Positions 17,346 to 26,183 of a stretch of DNA of 64,000 bases are shown one piece after another. The notes beneath the pieces were generated by a model that did not search any database, was not told where the DNA came from, and saw only the letters and a program-made list of their open reading frames with translations. Position 1 is the first letter of the stretch; every line of letters begins with the position of its first letter. The position numbers and the translations under genes are program-made. The DNA is from RBG-16-66-20 sp052386675 (lineage in GTDB: Bacteria > Pseudomonadota > Gammaproteobacteria > Burkholderiales > SG8-39), in contig JBQTJX010000039.1 of assembly GCA_052386675.1 (NCBI GenBank), forward strand, positions 1 through 64,000. The letters are read 5' to 3'.

Positions 17346-17799
17346 GGACCTCGTGGAGCTGTATGCCGACGGTGCCTGCAAGGGCAATCCGGGGCGCGGC
17401 GGCTGGGGCGTGATCCTTCGCGCGCGCGGCCACGAGAAGGAGCTCTACGGCGGCGAGCAGGCCACGACCAACAACCGGATGGAGCTGCAGGCGGTGATCG
17501 AGGGCCTGTCGGCGCTGAAGCGCCGCAGCCGCGTGAAGGTCTACACCGATTCGCAGTACGTGCAGAAGGGCATCTCGCAGTGGATCCACGACTGGAAGCG
17601 GCGCGGCTGGCGCACCGCGGCCAGGGCACCGGTGAAGAATGCCGACCTGTGGCGGGTGCTGGACGAGGTCGCCGGCAGCCACGAAGTGGAATGGCACTGG
17701 GTGAAGGGGCACGCCGGCCACCCGGAGAACGAGCGCGCCGATGCGCTCGCCAACAAGGGCGTCGAGGAACTGGCCGGCGCGGCGCCGGGGGCCGGCTAG
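17338..17799 (+). CDS. rnhA: Ribonuclease HI
   Basis: A 153-residue enzyme that degrades the RNA strand of RNA-DNA hybrids. The DEDD active site is complete: Asp11 (ELYADGACKGNPG), Glu49 (NNRMEL), Asp71 (VYTDSQYV) and Asp135 (NERADALAN), with the mobile His at KGHAGH. The length equals that of E. coli RNase HI within a few residues. It overlaps the upstream methyltransferase by 8 bases, and dnaQ starts 1 base after its stop, so the three are probably one transcript. Confidence 0.98.
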   Translation: MSEDLVELYADGACKGNPGRGGWGVILRARGHEKELYGGEQATTNNRMELQAVIEGLSALKRRSRVKVYTDSQYVQKGISQWIHDWKRRGWRTAARAPVKNADLWRVLDEVAGSHEVEWHWVKGHAGHPENERADALANKGVEELAGAAPGAG

Positions 17800-17800
17800 C

Positions 17801-18511
17801 ATGGCCTCGCGGCAGATCGTGCTGGACACCGAGACCACCGGCCTGGACGCGAAGAACGGCGACCGGGTGGTGGAAATCGGCTGCATCGAGCTCCTCAACC
17901 GCCGCGTCGGCGAACGTGGATTCCACAAATACCTGAATCCGGAGCGCCCGATCGAAGAGGGCGCGGCCAAGGTGCACGGCCTGACGCTGGAGTTCCTCTC
18001 CGACAAGCCGCGCTTCGCCGAGGTCGCCGCCGAGTTCCTGGACTACGTCGCGGGCGCCGAGCTCATCATCCACAATGCCGATTTCGACGTCGGCTTCCTG
18101 GACGCGGAATTGAAGCGCGCCGGGCTGGGCGCATTGAAGGGCCATGTTTCGGGCGTCCTGGACACGCTCGCCATGGCGCGGGAGCTGCATCCAGGCAAGC
18201 GAAACTCCCTGGACGCCCTTTGCGAGCGCTACGCAATTGACAACGCACACCGCACGCTGCATGGCGCGCAACTGGACGCGCGCCTGCTGGCGGATGTGTA
18301 CCTCGCGATGACGCGGGGGCAGGAGAGCTTCGTCATAGAGCTGGATACGCCGGCCGAGGCCGCGGCGGCGGTGGCGCGGGTGGATGCCTCGAAGCTCAAG
18401 GTGCTGAAGGCAAGCCAGGAGGAGGAGGCCGCGCACCAGGCCTACCTCGATGCGCTGGACGAGGCGGCCCGCAAAGCCGGCGGCAGCCTCTGGCGGAAGC
18501 TGGAAACCTAG
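17801..18511 (+). CDS. dnaQ: DNA polymerase III epsilon subunit (3'-5' proofreading exonuclease)
   Basis: A 236-residue DEDDh exonuclease. Motif I is VLDTETTGL (Asp9, Glu11), motif II HNADFDVGFL, and motif III HGAQLDARLLADVY with the catalytic His. The C-terminal part, after about residue 180, is the helical region that contacts the polymerase alpha subunit; it is Ala/Glu-rich here (SQEEEAAHQAYLDAL). Adjacent rnhA-dnaQ genes are standard in proteobacteria. The ATG at 17801 follows the rnhA stop by one base. Confidence 0.96.
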   Translation: MASRQIVLDTETTGLDAKNGDRVVEIGCIELLNRRVGERGFHKYLNPERPIEEGAAKVHGLTLEFLSDKPRFAEVAAEFLDYVAGAELIIHNADFDVGFLDAELKRAGLGALKGHVSGVLDTLAMARELHPGKRNSLDALCERYAIDNAHRTLHGAQLDARLLADVYLAMTRGQESFVIELDTPAEAAAAVARVDASKLKVLKASQEEEAAHQAYLDALDEAARKAGGSLWRKLET

Positions 18512-18529
18512 CGCTTCAGCTTTGGAAGG

Positions 18530-20212
18530 CTAGCGCCTGAGGCGCTCCAGGATATGCCGGGTCATGCCCGCCGCCAGTTCATGTTCGCCCATGAACACCG
18601 CGCTGGCGCCTTCCTTGCGGAACAACTCCGCCTCCTCGTCGTCATGCACCCGGACCACCGTCTCGATGGCCGGGTTCAGCATGCGCGCGGTCTCGAGCAT
18701 CCTGCGTCCCTTGACCGGGTCGGGAACGGCGATGACCAGCATGCGGGCGATGGTGACGTGGGCCTGGATCAGGACCGCGGGCACCGCGGCGTCGCCCGTC
18801 ACCGCGGGTATGCCGCGTGCGCGCAGTTTTTCCACCGCGTCGCGATTCTCCTCGGCCACGGTGACCTTCAGGCCTTGGGCCATGAGGCTCTCGCCGATGC
18901 GCCGTCCAACCCGGCCGTAGCCCACCAGCAGGACGTGGCCCTCGAGCGACTCGTGGCTCACGCTCGCCGGGAGTTGCCCCAGCGGGTCGTCCGGCTGCTC
19001 CATGGCGCGCGCCAGCTTCGAGCGCGCGCGGATCCAGCGCTGCGCCGGCTCGATCAGGCCGAACACCAGCGGATTGAGCGCGATCGAGATCAGCGCGCCG
19101 GCCAGGATCAGGCTCAGGCCCTCTGCCGGCAGCACGCCGAGCGTCACGCCGAGCCCGGCGAGGATGAACGAGAACTCCCCGATCTGCGCCAGGCTCGCCG
19201 ATACCGTGAGGGCGGTGTTGAGCGGGTAGCGGAAAGCCAGCACGATGAGGAACGCGGCCAGCGTCTTGCCGACGATGACGATGGCGATCACCGCCAGCAC
19301 GCGCAGCGGCTGCTCGAGCAGCATCGACGGATCGAACAGCATGCCCACGGAAACGAAGAACAGCACGGAGAAGGCGTCGCGCATCGGCAGCGACTCGTTC
19401 GCGGCGCGGTGCGAGAGCTCGGACTCGCGCAGCACCATCCCGGCGAAGAACGCGCCCAGGGCGAAGGAGACGCCGAACAGCGCGGACGAGCCGTAGGCGA
19501 TGCCGATGGCGGCGGCGATCACGCACAGCGTGAAGAGTTCCCGCGATCCGGTCTTCGCCACCTGCCACAGCAGCCATGGGAACAGCCGCTTGCCGACGAC
19601 CAGCATCAGCGCGATGAACGCGGCCACCTTGCCCAGCGTCAGGCCCAGGGTCTCCAGCAGGTCGCCGCCGCTGACCTCGCCACCCGAGAGCGCGCCGGCC
19701 ACCGGCGGCAGCAGCACCAGCACCAGCACCATGGCGAGGTCCTCGACCACCAGCCAGCCCACGGCGATGCGGCCGTTCACGGTCTCCAGCACGCCGCGCG
19801 CCTCCAGCGCGCGCAGCAGCACCACTGTGCTCGCCACCGACAGGGCGAGGCCGAACACCAGGCCCGCCATGAGGCTCCAGCCCCAGAAGTGCGACAGCGT
19901 GGCGCCCATGGCGGTGGCCACCGCGATCTGCACCACGGCGCCGGGCAGCGCGATGCGGCGCACCGATAGCAGGTCCTGCAGCGAGAAGTGCAGGCCGACG
20001 CCGAACATGAGCAGCATGACGCCGATTTCCGCCAGCTGCTGCGACAGGCCGGCATCGGCGACGAAGCCGGGGGTGAAGGGGCCGATGACGATGCCCGCCA
20101 CGAGGTAGCCCACCAGCGCGGGCAGATGCAGGCGCGCGGCGGCGAAGCCGAACACCAACGCGAGGCCGAAGGCAGCCGCCAGCGTGGTGATCAGCGTAAT
20201 GTTGTGTTCCAC
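18530..20212 (-). CDS. ybaL: YbaL/KefB-type potassium-proton antiporter with TrkA-N domain
   Basis: A 560-residue inner-membrane CPA2 antiporter, the length of E. coli YbaL (558). About 12 membrane helices occupy residues 1-385, starting ITTLAAAFGLALVFGFAAARL and including LLMFGVGLHFSLQDLL. The RCK_N (TrkA-N) NAD-binding domain starts near residue 410: GHVLLVGYGRVGRRIGESL, then AVTGDAAVPAVL. A short C-terminal tail follows. It exchanges K+ (or Na+) for protons and is gated by nucleotide or thiol ligands in the family. The start is GTG at 20212, five bases after the stop of the SRPBCC gene. An earlier start would run into that gene. Confidence 0.92.
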   Translation of the reverse strand: MEHNITLITTLAAAFGLALVFGFAAARLHLPALVGYLVAGIVIGPFTPGFVADAGLSQQLAEIGVMLLMFGVGLHFSLQDLLSVRRIALPGAVVQIAVATAMGATLSHFWGWSLMAGLVFGLALSVASTVVLLRALEARGVLETVNGRIAVGWLVVEDLAMVLVLVLLPPVAGALSGGEVSGGDLLETLGLTLGKVAAFIALMLVVGKRLFPWLLWQVAKTGSRELFTLCVIAAAIGIAYGSSALFGVSFALGAFFAGMVLRESELSHRAANESLPMRDAFSVLFFVSVGMLFDPSMLLEQPLRVLAVIAIVIVGKTLAAFLIVLAFRYPLNTALTVSASLAQIGEFSFILAGLGVTLGVLPAEGLSLILAGALISIALNPLVFGLIEPAQRWIRARSKLARAMEQPDDPLGQLPASVSHESLEGHVLLVGYGRVGRRIGESLMAQGLKVTVAEENRDAVEKLRARGIPAVTGDAAVPAVLIQAHVTIARMLVIAVPDPVKGRRMLETARMLNPAIETVVRVHDDEEAELFRKEGASAVFMGEHELAAGMTRHILERLRR

Positions 20213-20217
20213 CGGCC

Positions 20218-20661
20218 TCAGCCCCGGTTCCGCAGCCAGACCTCGATGAGGCCTTTCCAGCCGTCGATCATGGCCCGGAAGGCATCCTCGCCGAAGCCCT
20301 CGAGGAAGGATTCGCCCGCCGGGGTCAGCGCAGTGAAGGTGTAGGAGACCGTCACGCGCGTGCCGCCCGCTTCCGGGTGGCAGGCGACCTCGACCAAGCC
20401 CAGGCGGGACGCTGGCGTCACGCGGGCGTATCGCGCGCGATGCGCCACGGGGTCGTAGTCCACCAGCGACCAGAACGTCAGTTCGTCGCCGGCCCCGGTC
20501 GTGAACACCATCCCGGCCTGCGTCTCGCCGGAGGCCGGATGGAGGTAGCGGGGGTCCCATTCCCGGATCCAGAGCTTCTCCCCTGCCGGCGTGAACAGCG
20601 GGAACGCCTCCTCAGGCGGGAGCGGGAGCACGATGGCATGCGTGCGGCGGACGTGTTTCAT
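20218..20661 (-). CDS. SRPBCC-fold (START/Bet v1-like) protein
   Basis: A 147-residue protein of the polyketide cyclase/AHSA1-like SRPBCC class, which binds hydrophobic ligands in a deep pocket. Typical features are HAIVLPLPPEEAFPLFTPAGEKLWIREWDP at the N-terminus, then TRVTVSYTFTALTPAGESFLEGF and a final amphipathic helix. The ATG at 20661 is preferred; a longer frame exists but would cross the divergent acyl-CoA synthetase start. ybaL begins 5 bases after the stop, so the two may be co-expressed. The ligand is unknown. Confidence 0.85.
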   Translation of the reverse strand: MKHVRRTHAIVLPLPPEEAFPLFTPAGEKLWIREWDPRYLHPASGETQAGMVFTTGAGDELTFWSLVDYDPVAHRARYARVTPASRLGLVEVACHPEAGGTRVTVSYTFTALTPAGESFLEGFGEDAFRAMIDGWKGLIEVWLRNRG

Positions 20662-20666
20662 GGATT

Positions 20667-20673
20667 TATACTT
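20667..20673. promoter_or_regulatory. Divergent -10 element between the SRPBCC and acyl-CoA synthetase genes
   Basis: TATACT at 20667-20672 (plus) ends 8 bases before the ATG at 20681. On the minus strand AAGTAT (20673-20668) ends 6 bases before the ATG at 20661. Only 19 bases separate the two start codons, so both transcripts must start at or near the start codon, or else use promoters inside the neighbouring gene. Confidence 0.4.
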
Positions 20674-20680
20674 AACTGAT

Positions 20681-22330
20681 ATGAGCGCCGCCGCCAACCC
20701 CTACGATCGCGACCTGCCGAAGAATCCCGCGAACCATGCTCCCCTGACCCCGCTGGGATTCCTGGAGCGCGCCGCATACGTCCACCCGAAGCGAACTTCC
20801 GCCATCCACGGCAAGCGTCGCTTCACCTGGCGGGAAACCTACGCCCGCTGCCGCCGCCTCGCCTCGGCGCTCGCACGGCGCGGCCTGGGCAAGGGCGACA
20901 CCGTGGCGGCGATGCTGGCAAACACGCCGGAGATGTATGAATGCCATTTCGGCGTGCCCATGGCAGGGGCGGTGCTCAATACGCTCAACACGCGCCTGGA
21001 CGCCGAGGCCATCGCCTTCATGCTGGATCACGGCGAGGCGAAGCTGCTCATCACCGACCGCGAGTTCTCGCCCACGATCGAGAAGGCGCTGAAGCTGGTG
21101 AAGCGCAAGCCTTTCGTGGTGGACGTGGACGACAGCGAGTACGGCGGTGAGGGCAAGCGCCTCGGCGAGGCGGAGTACGAGGCCTTCATCGGCGAGGGCG
21201 ACCCGGCCTTCGCGTGGAAGGTGCCGGACGACGAGTGGGACGCGATTTCGCTGAACTACACCTCCGGCACCACCGGCGACCCCAAGGGCGTGGTCTACCA
21301 CCATCGCGGCGCGTATCTCAACGCGGTGTGCAACATCGTCACCTGGAGCATGCCGCAGCACGCGGTATACCTGTGGACGCTGCCGATGTTCCATTGCAAC
21401 GGCTGGTGCTTCCCCTGGACCATGGCGGCCAACGCGGGGACGAACGTTTGCCTGCGCAAGGTCGAGGCCAAAGCCATCTTCGACGCCATCCGCGAGCACA
21501 AGGTGTCGCACTACTGCGGCGCGCCCATCGTCCATTCCACGCTCATCAACGCCCCGGACGAAATGAAGCAGGGCATCACGCACAAGGTGAGCGGCATGGT
21601 GGCCGCGGCGGCGCCGCCGGCGGCGATGATCGAAGGGATGGAGCGCCTGGGCTTCGACATCACCCATGTCTACGGGCTGACCGAGGTTTACGGCCCGGCA
21701 ACGGTCTGCGCCAAGCACGAGGAATGGAACGCGGTGGACATTTCCGAGCGCACGCGCCTGAATGGCCGCCAGGGCGTGCGCTACCTGATGGAGGAGGGTC
21801 TCGCGGTCATGGATCCGGAGACCATGAAGCCGGTGCCCGCCGACGGCGAGACCATGGGCGAGATCATGTTCCGCGGCAATATCACCATGAAGGGCTACCT
21901 GAAGAATCCTGCGTCGACGCAGAAGGCCTTCGACGGCGGCTGGTTCCATTCCGGCGACCTCGCGGTCATGCAAGCCGACGGCTATATCAAGATCAAGGAT
22001 CGCTCCAAGGACATCATCATTTCCGGCGGCGAGAACATCTCGTCGCTGGAAGTGGAGGACGTGCTGTACCGGCATCCGTCGGTGCTGGCCGCCGCGGTGG
22101 TGGCCAGGCCGGACGCGAAATGGGGCGAGACGCCCTACGCCTTCGTCGAGTTGAAGTCCGGCGCCACCGTGGCCGAGGCCGACATCATCGCCTTCTGCCG
22201 CCAGCACCTGGCGCACTTCAAGGCGCCGCGCGCCGTGGCCTTCGGCGAGCTGCCCAAGACCTCAACCGGGAAGATCCAGAAATTCGTGCTGCGCGAGAAG
22301 GCCAGGTCCACGAGCGCAATCGACGCATAG
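20681..22330 (+). CDS. Medium/long-chain acyl-CoA synthetase (AMP-forming)
   Basis: A 549-residue ANL-superfamily ligase that activates a carboxylic acid to acyl-AMP and then acyl-CoA. The P-loop-like motif is NYTSGTTGDPKGVVYHHRG. A5 is VYGLTEVYGP, A8 begins GYIKIKDRSKDIIISGGENI, and the catalytic Lys lies in the C-terminal KTSTGKIQKF. The closest named group is the AlkK/FadD-like medium-chain ligases. An enoyl-CoA hydratase gene starts 8 bases after the stop, and a fatty or aromatic acid is the likely substrate. The ATG at 20681 follows a TATACT box by 8 bases with no ribosome-binding site, which suggests a leaderless message. Confidence 0.93.
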   Translation: MSAAANPYDRDLPKNPANHAPLTPLGFLERAAYVHPKRTSAIHGKRRFTWRETYARCRRLASALARRGLGKGDTVAAMLANTPEMYECHFGVPMAGAVLNTLNTRLDAEAIAFMLDHGEAKLLITDREFSPTIEKALKLVKRKPFVVDVDDSEYGGEGKRLGEAEYEAFIGEGDPAFAWKVPDDEWDAISLNYTSGTTGDPKGVVYHHRGAYLNAVCNIVTWSMPQHAVYLWTLPMFHCNGWCFPWTMAANAGTNVCLRKVEAKAIFDAIREHKVSHYCGAPIVHSTLINAPDEMKQGITHKVSGMVAAAAPPAAMIEGMERLGFDITHVYGLTEVYGPATVCAKHEEWNAVDISERTRLNGRQGVRYLMEEGLAVMDPETMKPVPADGETMGEIMFRGNITMKGYLKNPASTQKAFDGGWFHSGDLAVMQADGYIKIKDRSKDIIISGGENISSLEVEDVLYRHPSVLAAAVVARPDAKWGETPYAFVELKSGATVAEADIIAFCRQHLAHFKAPRAVAFGELPKTSTGKIQKFVLREKARSTSAIDA

Positions 22331-22338
22331 GAGGACGC

Positions 22339-23133
22339 ATGAGCGCCGTACCCAAGACCGAGGGCCCCGTCCTGCTGCGCGAGGATCGCAACGGCGTCGC
22401 CACGCTGACGCTCAACCGGCCGCAGCAGATGAACCTGCTGACCTCGGAGATGCTCGCCGCGCTGCAGTCCGCATTCGACGCCATCGCCGTCGACAAGTCT
22501 GTACGCGTAGTCGTTATCACCGGCACCGGCAAGGGTTTCTGCGCCGGGCACGACCTGAAGGAAATCAAGGCGCTCGGCGAGCAGCCGAAGATCGTGGCGC
22601 TGTTCGAGCAGTGCAGCCGCATGATGGCCACCATTCCGAAGCTGCCGCAGCCGGTGATCGCCAGGGTGCAGGGCGCCGCGGCCGCCGCCGGATGCCAGCT
22701 GGTCGCCCAGTGCGACCTCGCGATCGCCGTGGACACCGCGAAGTTCGTCACTTCGGGCGTGAACTGGGGCTTCTTCTGCTCCACGCCCGGCGTCGCCATC
22801 GGCCGCAACCTGCAGCGCAAGCACGCCATGGAAATGCTCCTCACCGGCGATCCGATCAGCGCTGCGCGCGCGCTGGAGCTGGGTTTGGTGAACCGCGTCG
22901 TACCGATGGCGGAGCTCGACGCGGCGGTGGAAGAGCTCGCAGCCAAGCTCGCCGCCAAGCCGCCCGCCACCGTGGCTGCCGGCAAGCGCGGCTTCTACCA
23001 GCAGATGGACATGAACCTCGAGCAGGCCTACGTGCTCGCGGGCAAGGTCATTTCCTCCGACTTCGCGCATCCGGAGGGCAGGGAAGGCATGAATGCCTTC
23101 ATCGAGAAGCGCGATCCTTCCTGGAAGAAGTAG
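22339..23133 (+). CDS. Enoyl-CoA hydratase/isomerase family protein (ECHDC3-like)
   Basis: A 264-residue crotonase-fold protein. The first oxyanion-hole segment is GKGFCAGHDLKEIKAL and the second is VQGAAAAAGCQLVAQCDLAIA. The segment that usually brings a catalytic Glu reads SGVNWGFFCSTPGVAIGRNL, as in the ECHDC3 group, so standard hydratase chemistry is not certain. A good GGAGG precedes the ATG. It lies 8 bases downstream of the acyl-CoA synthetase and is probably its operon partner in acyl-CoA metabolism. Confidence 0.9.
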   Translation: MSAVPKTEGPVLLREDRNGVATLTLNRPQQMNLLTSEMLAALQSAFDAIAVDKSVRVVVITGTGKGFCAGHDLKEIKALGEQPKIVALFEQCSRMMATIPKLPQPVIARVQGAAAAAGCQLVAQCDLAIAVDTAKFVTSGVNWGFFCSTPGVAIGRNLQRKHAMEMLLTGDPISAARALELGLVNRVVPMAELDAAVEELAAKLAAKPPATVAAGKRGFYQQMDMNLEQAYVLAGKVISSDFAHPEGREGMNAFIEKRDPSWKK

Positions 23134-23157
23134 CTGCGGTTTCGGGAGAACTAGGCG

Positions 23158-23883
23158 ATGGTCTTGCGCTTCGTAAGGGCAGTTGCGGTGGTCTCGTGCG
23201 CGCTTCTTGCTGCCGCATGCGCGCCCCGAATACATGTAAATTCGGTCGAGATGCCGGAGGTATGGCTAGCCAAGCCGGGGCAACCTGCGGGCAAGGTGAT
23301 TGGTTCGATCGGCGCCCGGGGACTGTTCAGCAATCGCCACGTCCTGCTGTTTCGCCCCGTCGGAAGCAAGGAAACGCACATTCTGTCGATTGGCCAATTC
23401 ATCTGGCGTGGAAATGTGAACGACCGGATCTATTTCGAGAACCATGGCGGTGGAGAGTTCGGTGAGGTGTTCCATATTGATTTGCCCGCGGGTGAGTTCG
23501 AGATATTCGAGGTGCAGCATAGTTGCGACATGGGATGCGGGTCGGATGCCTACTTCGCATCGAAGCCGGCGTTCAGCGTTCCATTCCGCGTGGTTTCAGG
23601 GGAAGTTCTTTACCTCGGCCGGTTCCTCGCGGTATCCAGGGCGGTACCGGGATCGCCGCGGCGCAAGAGCGTTTTTCCCAGGGACATGCAGTTCGCGATC
23701 GTGGATGCGCTGCACTTGGACTTGAAGCATTACGAGGATGCAACGGGCAAGAGGGTTGATCGCGCGAAGGTGCGGCGGGGAATTCCCGATCCTGCGACCG
23801 TGGCCTTGCCTCATTTCCGCCTGCTCGATGAGCAGGACGTGGCGCCGATGCTGAAGGCTGAAGAACCCATAAAGGGGCGGTAG
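23158..23883 (+). CDS. Lipoprotein of unknown function
   Basis: A 241-residue predicted lipoprotein with signal peptide and lipobox LAAAC (Cys21). The body is beta-rich: RHVLLFRPVGSKETHILSIG, then FHIDLPAGEFEIFEVQHSCDMGCG and SVPFRVVSGEVLYLGRF. The topology recalls DUF2846-like lipoproteins, but no confident family call can be made by eye. A CDMGC pair is the only other cysteine feature. Codon use is less GC-biased than in its neighbours, suggesting a more recently acquired or weakly expressed gene. It lies 24 bases after the enoyl-CoA hydratase and 14 bases before the lipid kinase. Confidence 0.75.
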   Translation: MVLRFVRAVAVVSCALLAAACAPRIHVNSVEMPEVWLAKPGQPAGKVIGSIGARGLFSNRHVLLFRPVGSKETHILSIGQFIWRGNVNDRIYFENHGGGEFGEVFHIDLPAGEFEIFEVQHSCDMGCGSDAYFASKPAFSVPFRVVSGEVLYLGRFLAVSRAVPGSPRRKSVFPRDMQFAIVDALHLDLKHYEDATGKRVDRAKVRRGIPDPATVALPHFRLLDEQDVAPMLKAEEPIKGR

Positions 23884-23897
23884 CCGAACGCTCCCGA

Positions 23898-24782
23898 TTG
23901 CCGCTGCGCTTCCTCCTCATCCGCAATCCGGCGGCCGGTCGCGGCCGCGCCCTCAAGCTGTGGCCGGGGTTCACAGCGCAACTCGCCGCCGGCAACCTTG
24001 ATTTCGACGAGATCAGCACCGGAAAGCCCGGTGACGCGCTCGAATTCGCCGAGACAAGGGGGAAAGACTACGGCTGCGTGGTCGCCGTCGGCGGCGACGG
24101 CACCGTGCACGAGGTAGCCAACGGCCTGATGCGCGCCGGCGCGCCCGCGGCCCTTGGCGTCCTGCCCTGCGGCAGCGGGGACGATTTCGCCAAGATGCTC
24201 GCGCCCGGCGATCCCGTGGCCCGCCTTGCCGCCGGACGGATGCGCCCCTACGACATCGGCCACGTCGAGGCGGACGGAAACCGCTACTTCATTAACGGCA
24301 TGGACATCGGCTTCGGCGCGCACGGGGCGCGCAATATCACGCGGGTGCCGCCGTTCCTCACCGGCCTCGGGGCCTACCTTGGCGCGCTGGTCCTGACCCT
24401 CGTCCGCTACCCCAAGCTCAATGTCCGCATTCGCCTGGACGACGCGCCGCCGTTCCGGCTGCGCACCGCGATGACCGCGATCATGAATGGCGTCAGCTTC
24501 GGCGGCAGCTTCCGGGTGACGCCCGAGGCGAAGGGCGACGACGGGTTCCTGGACCTGCTGATGGTGGACGCCGTGGGCCGGCTGGGGATCCTGGGGCTGG
24601 TGCCGCTCATCATGCTCGGGCGCCATGCCTGGCATCCGCGCCTGCGCATGACTCGCGTGCGCCGCGTCCTCATCGAGGCCGGCGAGCCCCTCGACCTGGA
24701 GCTGGACGGCGAGCTGCCGCTGCCCCCGTCGCGGCGGATCGCCATCGAGATCCTGCCCGGCGCGCTGCGGGTGATGGGTTGA
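23898..24782 (+). CDS. Diacylglycerol/lipid kinase family protein (YegS/DgkB-like)
   Basis: A 294-residue kinase of the DAGK catalytic-domain family, which phosphorylates a lipid (diacylglycerol, sphingosine or phosphatidylglycerol in relatives). The nucleotide loop GGDGT spans residues 65-69 (CVVAVGGDGTVHEVANGL), followed by LGVLPCGSGDDFAKML and YFINGMDIGFGAHG. The C-terminal beta-sandwich contains GSFRVTPEAKGDDGFLDLLMV. The start is TTG at 23898 (MPLRFLLIRNPAAGRGR), which fits the family's N-terminal strand; no ATG is available. The stop overlaps the MFS start (TTGA). Confidence 0.88.
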   Translation: MPLRFLLIRNPAAGRGRALKLWPGFTAQLAAGNLDFDEISTGKPGDALEFAETRGKDYGCVVAVGGDGTVHEVANGLMRAGAPAALGVLPCGSGDDFAKMLAPGDPVARLAAGRMRPYDIGHVEADGNRYFINGMDIGFGAHGARNITRVPPFLTGLGAYLGALVLTLVRYPKLNVRIRLDDAPPFRLRTAMTAIMNGVSFGGSFRVTPEAKGDDGFLDLLMVDAVGRLGILGLVPLIMLGRHAWHPRLRMTRVRRVLIEAGEPLDLELDGELPLPPSRRIAIEILPGALRVMG

Positions 24783-26026
24783 GCGCGGCCTTGTCGCCGC
24801 GGATGCAGCGCATCCGGCTGCTCGCCTTCGGGCTGGGCACGCTGGGCTTCGTGCTCGCGTTTTTCCATCGCGTCGCGCCCGGGACCGTTGCCGCCGATTT
24901 GCGGGACGCCTACGCGCTGAGCTCCACCATGCTCGGCTTCGTCGCCGCTTTTTATTTTTATCCCTACGCCGCGATGCAGTTGCCGGCTGGGGTGCTTGCT
25001 GACTCAATCGGGCCGCGCAAGCTCTTCGCCGGCGGCATGATCGTGGCGGGCGCGGGTTCGCTGCTGTTCGGCCTCGCGCCGTCGACCGCCTGGCTCCTGG
25101 CCGGGCGGGCGCTGGTGGGGCTGGGCGTCGCGGTGGCCTTCGTCTCCGTCCTCAAGCTCATCGCCAACTGGTTCCGCGACAACGAATTCGGCACCTGGGT
25201 CGGCATCCTGCAGCTGGTGGGCAACATGGGCGGAATGCTCGGCGCCTGGCCGCTGGCCTGGGCCATCCAGTACGTCTCGTGGAACTCGGTGTTCGCGGCG
25301 GTGGGCGTGCTCTCGTTCCTGCTTGCCGTGGCCTTGTGGGTCGGGGTGCGTGATTCGCCGGAGGAGGCGGTGGCTGCGAAATCGGCTGCGCCTCGTGCCG
25401 GCTGGATGTCGGGCCTGGCGGTCGTGTGCCGGAATCCGCAGACGTGGCTGGCGTTCGTCATGCACACCGGCTTGATCGGGTCGTATTTGACCTTCTCCGG
25501 ATTGTGGGCGGTGCCTTACCTGACTGAAGGACTGGACATGACCCGGTCCGAGGCGACGCTGCACGTCACCGTCATGATCCTGGGGCTTGCGGTGGGGGCG
25601 CCGATCGTCGGGACCTTGTCCGACCGGATGGGGTTGCGGCGGCCGTTGATGCGGGGCGTGTCGTTCGTTTTCCTGCTGTGCTGGGCGCCGCTGGTGCTGG
25701 GGTGGAAGCTGCCCGCTTTTGCTTCCTATGCTTTGTTTGCCTTGATCGGATTGAGCATGGGGAGCGTGGTTCTGTGCTGGGCTTTGGCCAAGGAAGTGAA
25801 TCCTCCGGAGCTGTCTGGGACGGCGACCAGTTTGGTTAATTCAGGAGGGTTCCTGGGGACTGCGTTGTTGCAGCCTGGGGTGGGGTGGATTCTGGATGCT
25901 TCTGTGGGGTTGCCGAAGTTGGAGGCGTATTGCCGGGCGGCGGGGTTGCTGGGGGCGGTGGCGTTGGTGGGGGTGGGGGCGGCGTTTGGGCTGAGGGAGA
26001 CGAGATGTAGGAATGTTTGGAGATAG
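24779..26026 (+). CDS. MFS transporter
   Basis: A 415-residue, 12-helix major facilitator. The helix 2-3 loop motif is DSIGPRKLFAGGMIV and helix 4 begins GRALVGLGVAVAFVSVLKL. The second half repeats the loop as DRMGLRRPLMRG. The substrate cannot be told from sequence; the family includes organic-anion and sugar-phosphate carriers. The start may be TTG at 24779, overlapping the kinase stop, or ATG at 24803 (MQRIRLLAFG). From about 25,480 to the end the codons shift to G/T-ending forms (ttg, ggg, gtt), unlike the C/G-ending usage of the first half and of the neighbours. Confidence 0.9.
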   Translation: MSAALSPRMQRIRLLAFGLGTLGFVLAFFHRVAPGTVAADLRDAYALSSTMLGFVAAFYFYPYAAMQLPAGVLADSIGPRKLFAGGMIVAGAGSLLFGLAPSTAWLLAGRALVGLGVAVAFVSVLKLIANWFRDNEFGTWVGILQLVGNMGGMLGAWPLAWAIQYVSWNSVFAAVGVLSFLLAVALWVGVRDSPEEAVAAKSAAPRAGWMSGLAVVCRNPQTWLAFVMHTGLIGSYLTFSGLWAVPYLTEGLDMTRSEATLHVTVMILGLAVGAPIVGTLSDRMGLRRPLMRGVSFVFLLCWAPLVLGWKLPAFASYALFALIGLSMGSVVLCWALAKEVNPPELSGTATSLVNSGGFLGTALLQPGVGWILDASVGLPKLEAYCRAAGLLGAVALVGVGAAFGLRETRCRNVWR

Positions 26027-26183
26027 GGGTCTAATCGTGAGTAGAGTTGGACGGGTGGATTTCGGGGGAAGATTCCGGGAAGGTTGAGGAGTGGTCGAGA
26101 AATGCAACAAAATGTGCGCCGCGAGGTCAACAAACTCGCTAGGTATTAGAAGAGCGCGGCACACAATGCCACAGAGGGAGACA

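Noticed and set aside
26027..26183. A coding region or integron-type recombination site upstream of the low-GC lipoprotein
   Set aside because: The in-frame extension upstream of 26184 has no homology or ribosome-binding site, and no paired core sites typical of cassette recombination sites could be seen.
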